Shown piece after piece: positions 1 through 11,888 of a stretch of 64,000 nucleotides of DNA. Each line of letters begins with the position of its first letter. Position 1 is the first letter of the stretch. This DNA is from Pestalotiopsis fici W106-1 (Eukaryota > Ascomycota > Sordariomycetes > Amphisphaeriales > Sporocadaceae), in NCBI RefSeq assembly GCF_000516985.1, contig NW_006917096.1, positions 1,473,606-1,537,605 on the forward strand. Reading direction: 5' to 3'. The notes under the pieces were generated by a model, which did not search any database, had not been told where the DNA came from, and saw only the letters and a program-made list of their open reading frames with translations. Position numbers and translations under genes: made by a program.

Positions 1-1588
1 CACGCATGATGTTCTGCATACTACATTGCTACATACACTGCGAAGGAGGCTGGGTGAGTTTGAGCTCAGGGCCCTTTGCCCTAAGCTGAGGGCTGTCAAT
101 ACAGCCCAATCGATACGTTACCTCTAATTAGTAGCATTGAAACGACCAAGGTGAACACCAGGCTAGCGCGGCTTCTTGACCTTGGATGTTTTTGCTGGCA
201 TAACCGCCTGCTAACACGGAGTACCCCAGCATGAAGATCATCAATATATGACTTGAAGGTATTCGTAGTGGGAAGGATATCCTCTCCACGGGATATTGCA
301 CGAGAGCAAGTCATTGAATGGAAACCAAAGCCTTGAATCCGACCAACTATATAACTCATAGTGATCATACTCGTTTCAAGTCTCCCGGAGACCAGTTGTG
401 GCATGGTATTGTGGATCTGGCGGTTGGGTCAGTGTGTAACTTGGTAACTAGAATATGGATCATTGCCGTGACTCCACCAACCTAGTACCTGCAGTCGATG
501 CGATGTGAGGAACAATGATGAATGCTACCTTAACCTAGGAGCTTTTTTCTGCATAATTGCGGTGGCAATACATACACACCTACATGACGAGAATCATCTA
601 CGCTTAAAGCGCTGCTAGGACTGGGACATGTCTCTCTCACCGACTTTTAGCACGAATCAGAGTTGACGGTCAAAAGGGTGCACACCTTGTTCTGTAAAAG
701 TACTTGCAGGTTTGGACTCCAAGCGGGTGTAGTTCCGCTGCATTCGAAACGAAGAATCATGTCTCAACTCGTCAAATAAGAGAGAGCAAAAGACAAAACA
801 TGCAAGGTCTGGCAGCCTGGCAGGCCTGGCAACTGGCCCTCAACTGAGGCGAAACTCTGGAGGAAAGAATCTGCATTGTCCATATATATGATTTGCCAGT
901 TGCTCTCAAAGTCATGCGGGGCAGGAATGCAAAAACCGTCGATTAGTACTAGGCAACTAGGAGAATCTTGACTAGAACAAGCGAGTCGTCGCTTGCATGC
1001 GCAACATCTTCGCACCTCCCAGGGCTAGACTGACTCGAAAATCAGAGCCCCAATATAGTGCGCCACCAACGTAAGGTCGATCAGGACCCTGAGAGGCATC
1101 TTGTTCTTGGCTCCGTCCGTTGCTATCCACTGTCAACTCCCCCACTTTGATAAAAAACCCCTCCTCGAATGCCCACTACAGCGTACCTAGTAGGTGGTAT
1201 TTCATGTACGGGGAAATGTGAGAACTTATAAGTTGTGGGAACTAACATGAGGGCATGACGACAAAGTGCATATCTAACCATGAAGGATTGCCTAGTCCAC
1301 AGAGTTCCCAGTTGAATTCGTCTTCCTTCCATGGTCTGAATGTACTCTATTCGTGGGTGAAGTGGCGGCGCGAATGCAGCTGCCCGCGTGGAAGAAGAGC
1401 CACTATTCACCATCTGCATGTTCAAGACTTGTGCGCATATCATGAATTGTTACTTTATAATTTTCGGTACAGGTAAGCAGAATGTCCTTGATATTATCCC
1501 GACACGAGTGTAGACTCGAAAGCATTAGGAGGGCACTATAAACATAATGGGAATATAATCAAAAAGAGAAGAAAATAAACAACCCCCC
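1..1588. other. Gene-free left flank
   Basis: Only short open frames (about 100 codons or fewer) occur, with no recognisable motif, no intron pattern and no consistent codon bias. No RNA gene or repeat family was recognised. It may hold distal regulatory sequence or the untranslated end of a gene outside the window. Confidence 0.5.
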
Positions 1589-1688
1589 NNNNNNNNNNNN
1601 NNNNNNNNNNNNNNNNNNNNNNNNNNNNNNNNNNNNNNNNNNNNNNNNNNNNNNNNNNNNNNNNNNNNNNNNNNNNNNNNNNNNNNNN
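1589..1688. other. Assembly gap (100 N)
   Basis: There are exactly 100 consecutive N characters, the usual placeholder for a scaffold gap of unknown size. A C run sits directly on its left. Any gene model crossing it is unsupported. Confidence 0.99.
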
Positions 1689-2582
1689 TTGGTACCAGTT
1701 GTTCAGGCCACTGCCAGGTGGGTCAGGGATGGCACAGAGCCCAAGTTTGACCCAATCAATGTTAAGGCGCTTTGGCTTACCTATGGCTAATCCACCGTTT
1801 GCCATATGCCTGGCGCTGAGCTACTGCTGGAAGCACAACACCCATGGATTTCCAGTCACTACATTGTAGGAATTCGATTATTAGTACATCAATCATCACC
1901 TCGAATCGCCTTCAGCTTCGCAAAGGTAAGTGGCATAATTTATTACTTTGCTATTTAAATCTATGTTGAAAATACAATTACCTCAATCAAGACATTTTGC
2001 TTCCGTGTAGATGTAGAAAGAGTGGGCAAGTCCGTTGGCACGTTGGCATATACTCTGTAGAATATGTCTTTCTCGAGGTTGTCGTGTAAACAAAATCTTG
2101 ATAGCTTTCATACTTTTTCGCTCTGAATTGTGTCCCTTGGAGGATGGGACCCTCGAGATATAAAACCAATCGCGTTCTATACAGGCATTTTCATTCGTGA
2201 TCACTGCGATCTGGAATCGAATGTGCATTTGAGCATTATCAAACCAGCCTTCCATGTTGGTATTCGTGGTCTGTCTCGAGGTTTTAGGTAGATACAGGCC
2301 TGCCAGATGCTCAACTACAAGGCAGGTTAGGTACTACAGAAGCGGGGGCCGAACTTTTATCCGCATACTCGGTAGCTTATCGGCCTTATCGGCAGCATCC
2401 TCCAGCAGCCCTGGCCTGGAGGCTCCAGAGTCCAGCTTGCTTTGCCAGGCGCGGGTGGGGGACGTTGCTGACTTTTTGCCTGGCGGGATCCAGTCACAGC
2501 CTCGAGCCACCCCATCAGAGAAAGAAAGCCTTTTCGCGTGGCCAAACCATCATGAGAATTGGGTTTGCCCGCAAAACACAAG
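1689..2582. other. Upstream region of the Pol III subunit gene
   Basis: No convincing coding region was seen. The part next to the gene should contain its promoter and 5' leader. A minus-strand frame starts at 1805 but runs into the N gap and cannot be judged. Confidence 0.4.
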
Positions 2583-5500
2583 ATGGCGGTCGTTGATGAT
2601 GGCTTCGAGGCTCTTCTTGAGCCTTTCTACAACGGCAAGAAGCTGACCGACCCAATTTCTACTGTCGGCGACAAATTCCAGCTGCTTCCTGCATTTTTAA
2701 AGGTCAAAGGTACATACCAACAGTCATCTGGCTGCCAGGCGGCACTTGCCACCATTTTTCTGCTCGGAAACCAGTTCAAGGCTAACCTATGTGTACAGGT
2801 CTCGTCAAGCAGTATGTGCAATATTCGCCATGAACGTCTCTGTCGGATTTTTTCCTGTGGCTGACATCTTATTTATAGGCACATTGACTCATTCAACTTC
2901 TTTGTCGATCATGAAATCAAGGAGATTCTCAAGGCCAACCGGACTGTCCGGAGCGATGTCACGGGCTCCTTCTTTATTGAATTTCTGGATATTCGCGTTG
3001 AGAGACCGAATCGTCCCGACTTCAATGAGTTCCGAGTGGCTAACGAGATCACTCCACAAGAGTGTCGTCTGCGAGACATGACCTACGGAGCTAAAATCCT
3101 GGTAGACATTGCATACCCAAGAGAGAAAACCCGGGTTGTCCGCAGAAATGTTGAGCTTGCTCGCATACCCATCATGCTCCGCAGCAACAAGTGTCATCTT
3201 TATGGCGCCAACAATGCAGAGATGGCAAAGATGGGAGAATGTCCCCTGGATCCGGGTGGCTATTTCATCGTCGGCGGAACCGAAAAGGTCATTCTCGTCC
3301 AGGAACAACTCAGCAAAAACCGTATCATTGTCGAGGCAGACGAAAAGAACAACATCATCTCTGCATCAGTCACTAGTTCAACCCACGAAAGAAAGTCCAA
3401 GACTTATGTGGTGATGAAGAAGGATCGACTTCACCTGTCGCATAACGTCCTTGTAGAACCCTTACCAATTGTCATTGTCATGAAGGCTCTCGGCGGCTTG
3501 TCTGACTTCGAGATCATGCAACTTGTGGCAGGAACAGATGGAAGGTTCCAGGATGACTTTGTGGTCAACTTTGAGGACGCCGCCAAGGTGGGTGTCTTCA
3601 CACAACACCAGGCATTGGACTACATTGGTGCGCGCGTTAAGATGGGTGGCCGGAGCAAGCCCGGCGGAACCAGCTTACCACAGCCACGTCGTAGTAACGT
3701 CGAGGAAGGTCTGGACGCCCTCGCAAACATCATCATTGCTCATATCCCGGTTGAAGGACTGGACTTTTTCCCCAAGGCCATGTACGTGGCCCTCATGACG
3801 CGCCGTGTGCTGATGGCACACTACGACCCGAAACTTGTGGACGATCGTGACTTTGTTGGTAACAAGCGATTGGAATTGGCTGGTCAGCTGCTCTCACTGC
3901 TGTTTGAGGATCTTTTCAAGAACTACTTGACTCAGCTCAAGTTCGCCTGCGACAATACTCTGAAGAGAAACCACCGTGCTGCGTTTGATCCGCTTGTTAA
4001 TATCAGTACACTCGGCCGCACGATCACAGATGGCATGAACCGCGCTATTCAGACCGGCAACTGGAGCGTAAAGCGATTTAAGATGGAGAGAGCCGGTGTC
4101 ACCCATGTGTTGAGTCGACTCAGCTACATCGCAGCACTGGGTATGATGACACGTATCAGCAGTCAGTTCGAAAAGACCAGGAAAGTATCCGGACCTCGTG
4201 CACTTCAGCCATCTCAGTGGGGTATGTTGTGTCCCTCTGATACTCCTGAAGGTGAGGCTTGCGGTCTCGTCAAGAACCTTGCACTCATGACACATATTAC
4301 GACCAACATCGACGAAGAACCGGTGAAACGCTGGATCTACACAATCGACTCTGGAGTTGAACCTCTAAGATGTTTCTCGGGTGCAGATATCCATCGCCCT
4401 GGCTCGTATATCATTCACATCAACGGAACACCTTTTGCTCTAACAAGGTTTCCGAAGCGATTCGCGTCAAAGTTCAGAACCATGCGCCGTAGAGGTTGGG
4501 TGTCGCCTTTCGTGAGCATCAACGTCAACACGCATCTTTCTGCCGTGCACATTGCCACCGACGAAGGCCGCATTTGTCGTCCTTATATCATTGTCAAGAA
4601 CGGCGAATCTAAAATCAAAGCAAGTCACCTTCGGATGCTCCAGGCGGGCAAGGCTACATTCGACGACTTCCTGACCCGAGGTATTGTCGAGTACCTTGAC
4701 GTCAACGAGGAAAATGACACTCTGGTGGCTCTCACCGAAAAGGATATCACCAAAGCACACACTCATGTCGAAATTGAGCCTTTCACTATTCTAGGAGCCG
4801 TAGCTGGACTGATTCCTTTCCCGCACCACAACCAGTCCCCTCGAAACACATATCAATGCGCTATGGGTAAGCAAGCTATTGGAGCTATTGCGTACAATCA
4901 ATTCAACCGCATCGACACCCTTCTGTACACCTTGGTATACCCACAGAGACCCATGGTCATTAGCAAAACCATCCAGCTCATCAGATACGACAAGCTTCCC
5001 GCTGGCCAGAATGCCACTGTTGTCGTCATGTCCTACTCTGGTTACGATATTGAGGATGCCCTCGTCTTGAACAAGGCATCTCTGGATCGCGGTTTTGGTC
5101 GATCACAAGCATTCAGGAAGTACACTGCCGAGCTGAACAAGTACGCCAACGGAAGCCGCGATCGCATCGGCGACCGGGACTTCAATCAGATCAACGACAA
5201 GCACGAGGCCCTGACTAGTGACGGTCTCGCCGACGTTGGCTGGAAATTGAAGAGTGGTAATGTCCTCATCAAGAAAGAAAGCCCAGTCGACACGTCGCCT
5301 GGAATCGGTAATGAGAGGAGGTCAGACGAGTATCGCGAGTGTCCTACGACCTTCAAGATTTACGACGGAGCCATCGTGGACACTGTAATGGTGACGCAGA
5401 CACAGTATGAGACTCAGTTGATCAAAGTCAAGACAAGACAGACACGTCGACCAGAACTTGGTGACAAGTTCTCCTCGCGTCACGGTCAGAAGGGTGTCGT

Positions 5501-6197
5501 TGGTATCATCGTCGACCAAGAGGACATGCCCTTTTCTGATAAAGGACTGTGCCCAGATATCATCATGAACCCTCACGGTTTCCCGTCTCGTATGACAGTT
5601 GGTAAGCTGCTCGAATGTCTAACAGGAAAGGCATCCATCATCCAAGGTCGCAAAGACTTTGGCTTTGGCGATGCGTTTCGCTCCCATCCTCTCGAGGAAA
5701 TGAGCAGAAACCTGGTTGACGCCGGTTTCTCGTGGGAGGGCAAGGACTACTTCACATCGGGTATTACTGGTGAGCCGCTACAAGCATACATTTTCAACGG
5801 TCCCATCTTCTACCAGCGTCTCAAGCACATGGTGCAAGACAAGATGCACTCTCGTTCTCGTGGCCCTCGTGCAATTCTCACAAGACAACCAACCGAAGGT
5901 AGATCACGTGAAGGTGGTCTACGTTTGGGCGAAATGGAGCGTGATTGTTTGATTGCGTACGGTGCTTCACAGCTTCTGCTGGAACGTCTCATGATCAGCT
6001 CCGATGGAACCGACGTTGACATTTGTCAAAAGTGTGGTTTGTTTGGCTACAAGGGCTACTGCAGCACTTGCCGCACTAGTCGAGAGGTTGCCAAGATGAC
6101 AATGCCATATGCTGCAAAGCTGTTGGTTCAGGAACTCATCAGCATGAACGTTGGTGTGCGACTGCAATTGGAGGATGAATTTCCTCATCCCAAGTAG
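2583..6197 (+). CDS. RPC2: RNA polymerase III second-largest subunit (RPC2/Ret1)
   Basis: This is the catalytic-core beta-like subunit of nuclear RNA polymerase III, which makes tRNA and 5S rRNA. Exons read as 2583-2709, 2799-2811 and 2879-6197, giving 1152 residues, very close to the family's usual length of about 1150. The middle exon is only 13 nt; it is needed to keep the conserved LKVKGLVKQHIDSFN stretch in frame. Visible motifs are the GTEKVILVQEQLSKNRIIV lobe segment, GDKFSSRHGQKG near residue 908 (active-site side), and the C-terminal zinc site CQKC...CSTC at about 1096-1111. Several segments, for example VEEGLDALANIIIAHIPV and ERDCLIAYGASQLLLERLM, fit Pol III rather than Pol I or II. 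The start is the first in-frame ATG; a TTG codon upstream was not used. Introns are 89 and 67 bp. Confidence 0.96.
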
Positions 6198-6723
6198 TCC
6201 CAGTCGTCCTACGCGAGCCTGCTTGGGAAGAGATGTACATTTCTGTACATAATGCATTAAGAATGGCGTCTTTGTTTTGGAGTTGCATATTCATAGGGGC
6301 AAAAGCTTGACAGCGTCTGATACAGACCGCAAGACCAAAGATAAGAATAGTGAATTTCTGATATCCACCACAGGCTTCTCCGATTCGTGATGCCAAAGTG
6401 ACCAAAACTTGCTGCACATTATATACTGTACCAGCTCACAGACATCCTAGACTTATAAAATACCCTTTTTCCTTGTTATGCAATCACCGTACTCATTTCG
6501 TATATAGACTCACAACTTCTGACTCAGCTCATTCACAACTCATCGTCGCAGGAGATTGAAGAATTTGGAAAGAAGATTTAGTTGGAATTATTTGCAGTAC
6601 GTGATGGTTCGCTCTCCCTAAATAGATAATCAAGCTCTAAAAATCTGACCATTGCATCATTACTTCCAAGCTGACTTGAACCTGCAGATACTCCAGACAA
6701 GTCCGCCCCCTGCTAGTCCGTCT
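6198..6723. other. Convergent 3' intergenic region
   Basis: It lies between the 3' ends of RPC2 (plus) and the membrane-protein gene (minus). It should hold both 3' UTRs and polyadenylation signals. No gene was seen. Confidence 0.5.
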
Positions 6724-8393
6724 CTAATGGGAGCTCAGCTCGTGAAACTGGCCGTGGTGGTTAGCATTATGCTGTCCCTGCATCCCCACGGCATCACCAC
6801 CCGCCTCGTACACTGTCGACGGCACGCTAGGGCCCATCGGCTGGCTCTGGCTTTGGAGCGTACCGCCCGTATGTTGTGGTTGGAACGCCGACAACCGATC
6901 CGTTGATGCCGGGCTCGACGGGGGCTGCGCCATGCTCAGGCGCGGATCAGAGTGCGAGAGCGGACTACCCGGCGAGCCCGGCGAGGCTGTCGTGGTGGTG
7001 TAGACTTCATTTCCCGGTTTGGTTTCTTGGCTCGTGTACCACACGCCGCTGCCCTGCTGAGTGAAACCACCACCTCCTTGCGGTGGCGAGCCCCACTGCG
7101 GCTTGCTGCCGTCGTACTGATGCATGACGGCGCCATTGATCTCTTGGTATGGTTGCTGCGGCTGCTGCTGCTGGTAGTCGTAAGAAGGAGAGGTCGGGGG
7201 CTGGGCTCCAAAGACGGGGGCGCCGGCACCCGGAGGAGGAGCGTATCCAGAGGGTGGCTGTTGCGTCGGGGGATACTGGGCCATTGAAGGCGCCGGCGGC
7301 GGCATACCCTGCTGCTTCCGGTTGCGGCGGAGAATGAGCCATATGCCCAGGGCGATGAGGGCAATGACAGCCACGCCGCCCACGACACCGCCGACAATGG
7401 GGCCAATGTTGGTTGATGATTTCTGTCCTCCGCTGGCACTAGTACCACTGCTGCTGCTGCCGCTGCTCGTCCCGCTGCTCGTCCCGCTCGAGGCGCTACT
7501 GCTGCCTGACGATGAAGCACCGCTGGCGGATCTCGTCGTGGAGGACTCTAGCCCGTCGTTGCTCGTCTGAGTACCAAAGTTGCTCGACGTCAGGGTCACG
7601 ACGACCTCGGAATAGGATCGGCCATCGTTCTCGCCGATCCAGGTGGTGAGGGCGTCCATGGCGGTGGAGTAGCTGAGCGAGTGACAGAAGTAATCCGAGA
7701 TACTGGTCGAGAACCGGATCGTGCCGCAGTATGGTGCAGAGGAATCCGTACTGTAGATGGATGTCAGTGGCAATGATTTCAATCATTATTTAGAACGAAG
7801 GTGAGGATTACCATTTGGCAGTATAAATATCGTTCATACAACCATTATTACAATCCTGTATGAAACGGACAAGTTAGTAAATCTGATGGCCTTGATACTA
7901 AAGGAAGATTGAAGAAATGCACCTACGCCGTTCTCGACCTGTTCCGCGTCCATACAGTCGACACGGAAACCACAACTCGATTCATCACAACAAGCTACAT
8001 AGCCGACATTGGCAGTAGTCACAAATGCACAGTACCCATTTGTATCACCACAAGTATAAGCGGCGCCTACAATGGTGGAGTTAGCGGAACATGTGTAAGT
8101 CGAGGCACCATATAGGAATCCATACCAATCAGTCCGCTGACATAACCACAAGTATTATCCGGACCGACGAGAACAGTCTGAACATCTGCTCTCTTCAAAA
8201 GCTCACGAACTACGGAAGGACTAGGCGGTTCCGTCACTTCTGGAAGCTGGAAGGTCGGGTGTGGTATCGAGGCGTCTGTTGGTCGAGCAATCGTTGACTC
8301 TAATGCTATAGCTTGGACAGCTGCGCCGAACACGGCGGCAACGAGTAGAGAGGCCATGTATCTTTCACGGACACGGTCGATAGTGGAGAGCAT
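6724..8393 (-). CDS. Single-pass membrane protein with Cys-rich ectodomain, sensor-like
   Basis: Four exons (8393-8126, 8066-7927, 7855-7812, 7750-6724) encode 492 residues; introns are 59, 71 and 61 bp. Residues 1-31 look like a signal peptide (hydrophobic core LLVAAVFGAAVQAIA). A cysteine-rich ectodomain follows, including TCGYVSG and YVACC. A Ser/Thr-rich stalk leads to one transmembrane helix at about 268-290, then basic RRNRKQQ and a long Pro/Gln/Gly-rich cytoplasmic tail. The layout resembles fungal cell-wall stress sensors (Wsc/Mid2 style), but I see no WSC domain. The TCGYVSG start of the ectodomain is, from memory, common in uncharacterised fungal surface proteins. Function is inferred from layout only. 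The second exon start is supported by exact restoration of a Cys-spaced frame after removing the GTATGG...TTGTAG intron. Confidence 0.85.
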
Positions 8394-10009
8394 ATATTTG
8401 TATGAGAATGTGCCTTGCCGTTGAGGAAATCAGGGAGCCTCAAAGTATCTATCAACAGGTTCAAGATGGCAGAGAGGAGTGGGAAAGTGGAAGAAGGGAA
8501 GAAAAGAAACAAAAGAGACGACCAGTTACTCTTTGTTGCCGGTAATTCCTCTGTGTAAATGGACTGAAAACCCGAGCACGCAGTATGTGCAGCTAATATC
8601 TGCTCCTCTTCCCTACTACCAAGATGCGGTGTCTATCATGCAGGGCGAGGCACTTTTCAAGGGTCCAGACAGACCGTTTCGGCATCAACGGGCAAGCTTT
8701 CATCCATTAAACCGGGGAGACTATGAAATTCAGCCTCGAGGCCCAGCTGGCCCAAAAGTCTATTCTGCTTAGCCTATCCTGGGGGAGCACGCGTGAAGGA
8801 GATTAGAAACTAGTGAACAAGATCCGCAGACCTTCCAAGCGAGGCGTGGAGTCGTATAAGTCGTGTTTGCAGGAGCTGAAAAGCGCCACGAAGCCAAAGC
8901 GGAAAAGAGCTGAGGTCCCGCCAAGGGATACTGGGTCTGGGGGCAGGGGAACGGAAATATGCATAAAACTTTGAATAAACCACTGATGGTGATAGGATCA
9001 TTGTTTCTTGAAATTGTTGTTATTAGTCACTCTTGTCGGCAGTCGTGATGCTGATGGAGCCGATTATGAAAGAAATTGATGATTCTCTACGAAACCAACC
9101 CTGGGGGAGAGCGGCAGTCGATGAAAGTAAAGTGGTGCCATTTTCGAGTTACACTTCAGCTAGCCATCTAGAGGCTGAAAGATGTATCGTATTATTGTAA
9201 TGACCGACAAATAAAGCCTGGGTCTGTATCGAATGTCATGTTCAGATGGGTGGGTTGGACCGTGTTGGCCATCAATTGATTGTCAACTCAGCGTAGGGAC
9301 TTTTGTCACACATGGATTTGCAAAACGTAAACTCTAGTTGGAAACGACCTATCATTTATATCTTTACATATTTATTTAATGATTCAATTTTGACAGTCAG
9401 GGGCCAATTGCTGCTGTGCATCATGAGACATGAAAAAAAAGAAAATGGATGACTGACAGGTGCAGGTTCAGGTTCAGGAATCTGCTATTAGAGACGACGG
9501 CCCCAATTCCGCGCTACGCTGCCTAGCAGCTGTGAGCTAGGCAGTAAGTAGTACATGGACCCCGCTGAAGATGCAACACGACAGAAGCATTTCCAGTGGA
9601 TGTTTCTAACACACAAACAGACAACTTTAGCGAGAGCTGACAGGGTCTTGATTGGAGACTATCTGGTTCGAGTCTAAATATTGCAGATCCAAACTCTCGC
9701 TTCCAGTCATTGTCGCCAAGTTGCCAACGGCTGAACCCTTTGCGCGTCGTGGCTGGCATCCTGTCTACTGTGTACCAGTCTCAAGCAAGCAAAGCATCGA
9801 CACCTGATTGGTGCCTGCTCACATTCACTTCACCCAAGACGAATCGATCACCGAGCTGGCCAGATTCTACACCGAGGCTCCATTACTTACCTCATACCTA
9901 GGTAGTAGAGAGTGCAAATACCTTGGGAAATCATTCCACCAGACAGGACAGACAGACCCAGGCCACCTTTGACGGGGAACGGTCTTGGGTTTGAAATGTG
10001 TCAGCCCAC
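8394..10009. promoter_or_regulatory. Divergent promoter region, membrane protein / RAD57
   Basis: About 1.6 kb separates the start of the minus-strand membrane protein from the plus-strand recombinase gene. It is moderately AT-rich with short A and T runs and a small ggttca repeat near 9465-9477. No gene was recognised, and specific factor sites cannot be assigned. Confidence 0.5.
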
Positions 10010-11413
10010 ATGACGGATCTGTCACGCATTCTCCCGGACTTTCCAGCGGAGCCCTATGCAAGAATCTTGGCCAAAGTCGAGCAGCAACAGTTGACTACAA
10101 CCGACTTGATCACCCTCGATGTTGCGGAGCTAGGCAAGCGGACCAAGCTTCCTCTGTTGGACATTCGACGGTTATGTAATGCAGTCCTCGGTGCTCTGCA
10201 TGCCGACTTGGGCGCATCGGGCTCGGCGGCACCCAAGACATCGACTCCTCGGAGGCAGACGGGCGACGATGTGGTGAAGCAATGGAATTGCATCAGTACG
10301 CTGGACGAGAATCTCGATCATGCTCTGGGAGGTGGCATCCCAACCGGCCAGGTCACGGAGATCACTGGTGAAAGCGGTGTCGGCAAGACTCAGTTCCTGT
10401 TGACTCTGCTCTTGGCTGCGCAGCTACCGCCGCCTCACGGGCTTGGCCGTTCTGCCTTGTACATCTCGACAGAGGCACCGCTCTCTACCAAACGTCTGTC
10501 GCAAATCCTACGGTTTCACCCGCTCTTCAAGGACATGGATCCTGACACCAAGCCTTCTCTGGATCAGGTCATTAGCACCGTGACTCCAGACCTTGAGTCA
10601 CAGGACCATATCCTCAACTTTCAGGTGCCCGTGGAGATTGAGCGTCGCAACATTGGCCTTGTTATTATCGACTCGGTGACGGCCAATTATCGCGCCGAGT
10701 ACGAACGCGGTGGCAGTGGAGGCACCACTCAGCGCTCCGGCGGCTTTAACATGGGCACCCGGAGCAACGAGCTGGTCCGCCTAGGGCAACTCTTACACGA
10801 GCTCGCTCGCAAGCATAATCTCGCCGTGGTCGTCTCCAACCAGGTCAGCGACCGTTTCTCCGACTCGAGCTCGGCTGCGCTGGCCGCTTCTAAGCGAAGC
10901 ACCGCCAGCAGCAGCCTGCCGTACCCTTTACCAACCGGACCGATTCCCCAGGAGAGCCCGCTCGCCAAGCGGAGCAAAGGGCACAACGGACCCTTGCCGA
11001 CTGCCGAGCCCACCTCCAGCATGCCCCCCGAGTTCATCAAATCGAGCCTGCCGGAGCCGCCGCCCGAGGAACCGTATGCGCCGCCGGCACTACTCCTCGA
11101 CCATCAGCAGCGCTGGTTCACGGGCTGGGGCGACGACCCGTACGCCGACTACACCCTCAAGACTCCAAGTTTGGGCCTCGTCTGGTCGACGCAGCTCGCT
11201 TGCCGCATCGCTCTGCTCAAGCGGCCAGTGTACGGGCGCAAGCAGGTCATCGAAGAGGAAGGCAGCACCGATGTGTACCTCAAGAACTGGAAGCGGTGGA
11301 TGAAGGTTGTTTTTGCGCCTCATGCAAAATCTAGCGGACCTGGATTCGAGGATGCAGTCGAATTCGAAGTGACTATGGCTGGCGTGAAGGCGGTTGATAA
11401 GACGAAGAAGTAG
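10010..11413 (+). CDS. RAD57: DNA repair protein RAD57-like (RecA/Rad51 paralogue)
   Basis: A single-exon gene of 467 residues. It belongs to the Rad51 paralogue family (yeast Rad57, animal XRCC3), which pairs with Rad55 to stabilise Rad51 filaments in homologous recombination. Residues 1-70 look like a small helix-hairpin-helix-type N-terminal domain. Walker A is GESGVGKT at 120-127 and Walker B is LVIIDS at about 216-222, preceded by FQVPVEIERRNIG, a stretch typical of fungal Rad57. The region around 295-365 is a low-complexity Ser/Pro insertion. The C-terminus contains LGLVWSTQLACRIALLKRP, a common end of the RecA core. The start is the ATG at 10010; a GTG four codons earlier is in frame but unlikely. 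Confidence 0.92.
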   Translation: MTDLSRILPDFPAEPYARILAKVEQQQLTTTDLITLDVAELGKRTKLPLLDIRRLCNAVLGALHADLGASGSAAPKTSTPRRQTGDDVVKQWNCISTLDENLDHALGGGIPTGQVTEITGESGVGKTQFLLTLLLAAQLPPPHGLGRSALYISTEAPLSTKRLSQILRFHPLFKDMDPDTKPSLDQVISTVTPDLESQDHILNFQVPVEIERRNIGLVIIDSVTANYRAEYERGGSGGTTQRSGGFNMGTRSNELVRLGQLLHELARKHNLAVVVSNQVSDRFSDSSSAALAASKRSTASSSLPYPLPTGPIPQESPLAKRSKGHNGPLPTAEPTSSMPPEFIKSSLPEPPPEEPYAPPALLLDHQQRWFTGWGDDPYADYTLKTPSLGLVWSTQLACRIALLKRPVYGRKQVIEEEGSTDVYLKNWKRWMKVVFAPHAKSSGPGFEDAVEFEVTMAGVKAVDKTKK

Positions 11414-11888
11414 ACATGTATTGATTGCACAAACTTATGGCTAGGCATAGACATGATACCATCACATTGGGTTACATAGAGCAAGATTGGCATACAATAA
11501 CTGGAGAGTCATATAATGTATTAACGTGGACATTGGAAACTTGCAAATTGATAATAATATCTCGGTTTTCTGTCCATGTATCCCTTTTTGTGGCTTCAAC
11601 CTGCTTTTCTAGTATGCCATGTAGTCTGAATGTTCAGTCTGAAGATCAATAGTATATGGTTGGTATTGAATACATTGTGATGTACATTGATGTCTAAAAA
11701 AACGGAGTGGTGATAAGTATACTCAAAGCAGTATGCCCCCTCATGCCATGTTACAGTTCCAAAACTCCAATTGTGTGCAAAATCCGCGTGCCTTAATCTA
11801 TACACAGAAACGTAACAGTTCTTCTCGGAAACGCCGGGTATCAAGGAACCCTTTTCATGTTTTGTTTTTCGGCCTGGCATATTACCTC
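11414..11888. other. Convergent 3' intergenic region
   Basis: AT-rich sequence between two converging genes, consistent with 3' UTRs. Nothing else was recognised. Confidence 0.5.

Noticed and set aside
1536..1805. Minus-strand ORF starting at 1805 and running into the N gap
   Set aside because: Only about 39 real codons exist before the gap; the rest is N. There is no recognisable motif.
6936..7520. Long minus-strand frame overlapping the membrane protein
   Set aside because: It is a shadow of the Ser/Pro/Gln-rich real frame; its Arg/Ala-rich composition is an off-frame artefact.
8067..8151. Possible frameshift in the membrane-protein ectodomain
   Set aside because: A normal 59-bp intron (8125-8067) explains the frame change and restores the conserved cysteine pattern.
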